Of a DNA stretch of 64,000 bases, positions 61,562 to 64,000 are shown piece by piece. Source of the DNA: an uncultured Altererythrobacter sp. (GTDB lineage: Bacteria > Pseudomonadota > Alphaproteobacteria > Sphingomonadales > Sphingomonadaceae); assembly GCA_913055875.1 (NCBI GenBank), contig CAJXJY010000010.1, positions 62,001-126,000 on the forward strand. The letters are read 5' to 3'. Position numbers and translations under genes: made by a program. Every line of letters starts with the position of its first letter. Within the stretch, counting starts at the first letter, position 1. The notes beneath the pieces are model-generated. The model was given only the letters and a program-made list of their open reading frames with translations, searched no databases and was not told the origin of the DNA.

Positions 61562-62506
61562 TCAATTGCAGGTCACTTTCCGCCGGTTCGATTCGTACCG
61601 GTCCGCCAGCCGGCCGGAGGCGATCGCCGGATAGGTGTCGCCGAACTCGGCCAGCGCGATACAGGCGCGGCTGGTGTCCTCCATCGCGATCATCGCCTCG
61701 GCGAGGAACAGCAGGCTGTCGGGCGCGCGCGCGGCGGCCTTGTCGCTCTGGTAATTGCGCAGGAACCACGGCGCCGCCTCGCGCGCCTTGCCGTCGTCGA
61801 GATAGGCCCGGCCGAGCAGGTTGCGGCCGTAGGTGGTGCGCCAGTGATCGGGGTATTTCTCGACGAACAGCGTGAGCTGCTGCTGCGCCTCGGGGTAGAA
61901 ACCGGCGTCCCACAGCCGGAAGCCGTAGGAATATTCGTCGTCGGCCTCGTCGTCGGTCTGCGGCTTGGCGATTTCCTGCACCGCGGCGAGACGCTCGGCC
62001 GAGGGGCCGCCGGCGGCCGCAGGCGTGCTGCGCGTTTCGCCGCCCGAAGCGCCGCCCGAAGCCCCGCCGGTCATCGCCAGCAGGTTGTTGTCCGCCGCGC
62101 TGGTCGTTTCGTCCTCCGCCGCCGCGGCCGAAGCCGTGCTGGTCACTTCGAGCGCGGCGAGCCGCGTTTCGAACTGCGACAGCGAATTGGCGTTCTGCTC
62201 GGTCTGTGCGGTCAGGCTCTGCAATTGCGCTTCGAGCGCGTCGAGCCGCGCGAGGATATCGGTGACCGCGCTGGTGGTCGGTGCGCTAACGCTCGGGCGC
62301 GACGGCGTGGCGCCCGAAATCTCGGGTTCGAAATAGCGCCCGTCGCCGCCGGGGAAGACGCGCCGCTGGAGCGCGCGGACCTCGGCTTCGAGCTTGCGGA
62401 TGCGCGCCTCGCTCGAACCGTCCTGCGCCATCGCGGGCATCGCGGTCACGGCGGTCGCCGCCAGCGCGATCGCGCCGATCGCGGTGCGGCTGGTGCGAAT
62501 GATCAT
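61562..62506 (-). CDS. ybgF: YbgF/CpoB-like tetratricopeptide protein
   Basis: 314 residues from the ATG at 62506; a signal peptide ends near AMPAMAQ. A short coiled-coil (SEARIRKLEAEVRALQRRVF) and a second one (LARLDALEAQLQSLTAQTEQ) precede an Ala/Gly-rich linker and a C-terminal TPR domain (about 205-310: YGFRLWDAGFYPEAQQQLTL, LLGRAYLDDGKAREAA, RAPDSLLFLAEAMIAM). This is the architecture of the Tol-Pal associated CpoB/YbgF, which links peptidoglycan synthesis to outer-membrane constriction. No tol or pal genes are in the window, so the assignment rests on architecture and the tilS neighbour, which often follows pal-ybgF. Confidence 0.88.
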   Translation of the reverse strand: MIIRTSRTAIGAIALAATAVTAMPAMAQDGSSEARIRKLEAEVRALQRRVFPGGDGRYFEPEISGATPSRPSVSAPTTSAVTDILARLDALEAQLQSLTAQTEQNANSLSQFETRLAALEVTSTASAAAAEDETTSAADNNLLAMTGGASGGASGGETRSTPAAAGGPSAERLAAVQEIAKPQTDDEADDEYSYGFRLWDAGFYPEAQQQLTLFVEKYPDHWRTTYGRNLLGRAYLDDGKAREAAPWFLRNYQSDKAAARAPDSLLFLAEAMIAMEDTSRACIALAEFGDTYPAIASGRLADRYESNRRKVTCN

Positions 62507-62648
62507 CGTTCTTCTCGCTCCTGTCCCATCAACTGCCCGCATCCCTCGCGCCCGGGCGGCGAATGCAGGCTGAACGAACCGGCGAAAACCTGCCCAAAAC
62601 GGGCTTTGCTGTCGAGCGCTGGCGGCACCAAAACCGGGGAAAGGCGGA

Positions 62649-63473
62649 TCAGGTCGCTTCGGGCGGCGTCGCCGGGCGCTCGGTCCCGCGCGCCAGCAGC
62701 GCCTCGGCGGTGACCGGCACGTCGCGCATCACCATGTCGTCTTCGGCCAGCTTGGGCACCGGCCTGCCGCCGATGGTGATCCGCAGCGCATCGGGGCGCC
62801 CGGTCCAGATCTGCGGCCCGTCGGCATCGGCAGGCACGGTGTAGCGTTCGTTCAGCGCCATCTGCTTCTGCATCAGCTGCGCGCCGCTGGCGTCATAGAA
62901 CTTGACCCAGATGCCCTCTTCGAGCGCCGTAAATACCACCGCGCCCTGCGGATCGACCGGCCGCGCGGACGGCCCGGCGCGTTCGCGCTGCGCGCCCTCC
63001 TCTGCAACCTGCTCCGCCTCGGGATCGGTCAGCGGCGCCGGACCGAGCCCGGGGGCGAAATAGCTGCGATAGAAGGAAAATGCGCCCGCCAGCAGGAGGA
63101 TGACCGCGAAGGCGGCGAACCAGGCGAGCTTGCCCGACGGCACCCGCGAGGGATCGCCCGGCTCGTAGCGGCTCGGCGGTGCCATGTCGTGCCCGCTCGC
63201 CATGGCCAGTTCCTCGCGCACCCGGTCGACGATCTCGTCTTCGTCGAGCTCGACCGCCTTGGCGTAGCTGCGCGAAAACCCGACCGCGTAGGTGCGCGAC
63301 GGCAGGCTGCCGAAATCGCCCCGCTCGATACTTTCGATATGGCGTTGCGGGATGCGCGTTTCGGCGGCGATCTGTTCGATCGACATCTTGCGCTCCTCGC
63401 GCGCGCGGCGCAGGCGATCGCCCGCACCCTCGAGAGGCAGCTGTTCGTCGACCGTTTCCGTTTCCTCGTTCAT
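62649..63473 (-). CDS. RodZ-like helix-turn-helix membrane protein
   Basis: 274 residues. An N-terminal HTH_25 domain (about 17-85: GDRLRRAREERKMSIEQIAA, TRIPQRHIESIERGDFGSLP, TYAVGFSRSYAKAVELD), one membrane segment (about 117-137: LAWFAAFAVILLLAGAF), a Pro/Ala-rich linker, and a C-terminal DUF4115 beta domain (about 180-255: VVFTALEEGIWVKFYDASGA). This matches RodZ, which tethers MreB filaments to the inner membrane for rod shape. Sequence 62507-62648 downstream is non-coding. Confidence 0.88.
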   Translation of the reverse strand: MNEETETVDEQLPLEGAGDRLRRAREERKMSIEQIAAETRIPQRHIESIERGDFGSLPSRTYAVGFSRSYAKAVELDEDEIVDRVREELAMASGHDMAPPSRYEPGDPSRVPSGKLAWFAAFAVILLLAGAFSFYRSYFAPGLGPAPLTDPEAEQVAEEGAQRERAGPSARPVDPQGAVVFTALEEGIWVKFYDASGAQLMQKQMALNERYTVPADADGPQIWTGRPDALRITIGGRPVPKLAEDDMVMRDVPVTAEALLARGTERPATPPEAT

Positions 63474-63612
63474 CCCGACCCCGATTGCGAACCCGATTTT
63501 CGCCCCCGCGCAGAAGACTGCCGCGCGCAGGCGCTGTCAAGCGCGGAAATCCGCCGGTTTGCCGCGAATCGACGAACCGGACCGCGCGCGCGGCGGACGC
63601 GAGCGGACGCGG

Positions 63613-64000
63613 TCAGTCGTATTCGATCTGGCGCGTATCCGCCCACTCCGCCAGCGCCGCGCGCATGTTGGGCGGGGGCGAAGCGAGCCAGCCCGTCATC
63701 GCCTCGGTGATCTCTGCCAGATCGACTTTGCGGATCAATTCCTTGATCGGACCGACCGAGACCGGGGTGATCGACAGCCGCCGATAGCCGAGCCCAAGCA
63801 GCGCCAGCGCCTCGAGCCGCCGCCCGCCCATCTCGCCGCACACGCCGAGATCGACCTCCTGCCCCACGGTCGCCTGCGCAATACGCCGCATGAAGCGCAG
63901 GATCGACGGGCTGAGCCAGTCGTAGCGCTCGGCCAGCTTGGGGTTGGCGCGGTCGGCGGCGAACAGGAACTGGGTCAGGTCGTTGGTCCCGACCGAAAGG
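63613..64000 (-). CDS. ptsP: phosphoenolpyruvate-protein phosphotransferase PtsP (EI-Ntr), C-terminal part
   Basis: The frame is open from the window edge to the stop at 63613. It contains the C-terminal PEP-utilising TIM-barrel blocks LSVGTNDLTQFLFAADRANP, VCGEMGGRRLEALALLGLGY (active-site Cys region) and LSITPVSVGPIKELIRKVD. It is the first enzyme of the nitrogen-type phosphotransferase system, passing phosphate from PEP to NPr. The tail IRKVD and the species context favour PtsP over sugar EI; the N-terminal GAF domain that would settle this is outside the window. Confidence 0.9.
   Translation of the reverse strand, partial: LSVGTNDLTQFLFAADRANPKLAERYDWLSPSILRFMRRIAQATVGQEVDLGVCGEMGGRRLEALALLGLGYRRLSITPVSVGPIKELIRKVDLAEITEAMTGWLASPPPNMRAALAEWADTRQIEYD

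Noticed and set aside
1-64000. CRISPR arrays, riboswitches, rRNA or prophage structural genes
   Set aside because: No regularly spaced direct repeats, no recognisable riboswitch cores and no phage head, tail or replication genes were found; the only phage-like gene is the decayed integrase.

Overview
The window is GC-rich, densely packed DNA from an alphaproteobacterium. Its content fits Sphingomonadales, most likely the Erythrobacter group: two large TonB-dependent receptors with their own TetR regulators, type-B carboxylesterases, a RodZ/YbgF/TilS/PtsP block and dispersed palindromic repeats. The family-level assignment is inferred from gene content, not from a marker gene.

Region 1 (1-27400) is a capsule/exopolysaccharide locus of the ABC-transporter-dependent (group 2, Kps) type. 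Export: kpsE-kpsM-kpsT at 3310-5906 and a Wza/KpsD-type outer-membrane lipoprotein at 13948. KDO linker: kdsA, kpsF/kdsD and kdsB (16450-19370), then a histidine-phosphatase-like gene, kpsC (20032) and kpsS (26072). Glycan assembly: a partial rmlB, two paralogous GT2 enzymes (656 and 12049), a DUF5672 protein, a 1258-residue triple-domain glycosyltransferase, a methyltransferase and a GT4 enzyme. Tailoring or lipid-type genes are interspersed: two PhyH dioxygenases, a fatty-acid-hydroxylase-like protein, two-enzyme SDR chemistry and an LTA-synthase-like sulfatase-fold protein. An IS3 fragment at 6955-7227 and a leftover KpsT tail at 11975-12031 show that the locus has been rearranged.

Region 2 (27401-30951) is a scrapyard: gene remnants, an IS3-family element (27692-28958) with a broken orfB, a decayed tyrosine integrase, and the 3' half of a tRNA-Val(CAC) at 30902-30951. 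The last two together look like the right edge of an integrated island that may contain the capsule locus; the left edge is outside the window.

Region 3 (31131-48227) is a catabolic/uptake cluster. One TonB receptor, two carboxylesterases, an acyl-CoA synthetase, a TetR regulator, an MFS transporter and an FG-GAP/VCBS lipoprotein all lie on the minus strand; an SDR gene diverges from the receptor. A shared motif (ATTCACTA-N-CGTG) occurs in two of its control regions. A second TetR gene/TonB receptor pair and a sulfotransferase follow.

Region 4 (48297-64000) is mostly housekeeping: serS, surE, a LysM/M23 peptidase, a K+ channel with RCK domain, rimO, yjbQ, a transglutaminase, an L,D-transpeptidase, tilS, ybgF, a RodZ-like gene and ptsP (partial). 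An EcoRII-like restriction-modification operon (dcm-vsr-ecoRII, 55172-58057) sits between rimO and yjbQ. Two 83-nt hairpins with a matching 33-bp stem, compensatory base changes and a conserved loop (46724-46806 and 59544-59626) are the most striking non-coding signal.
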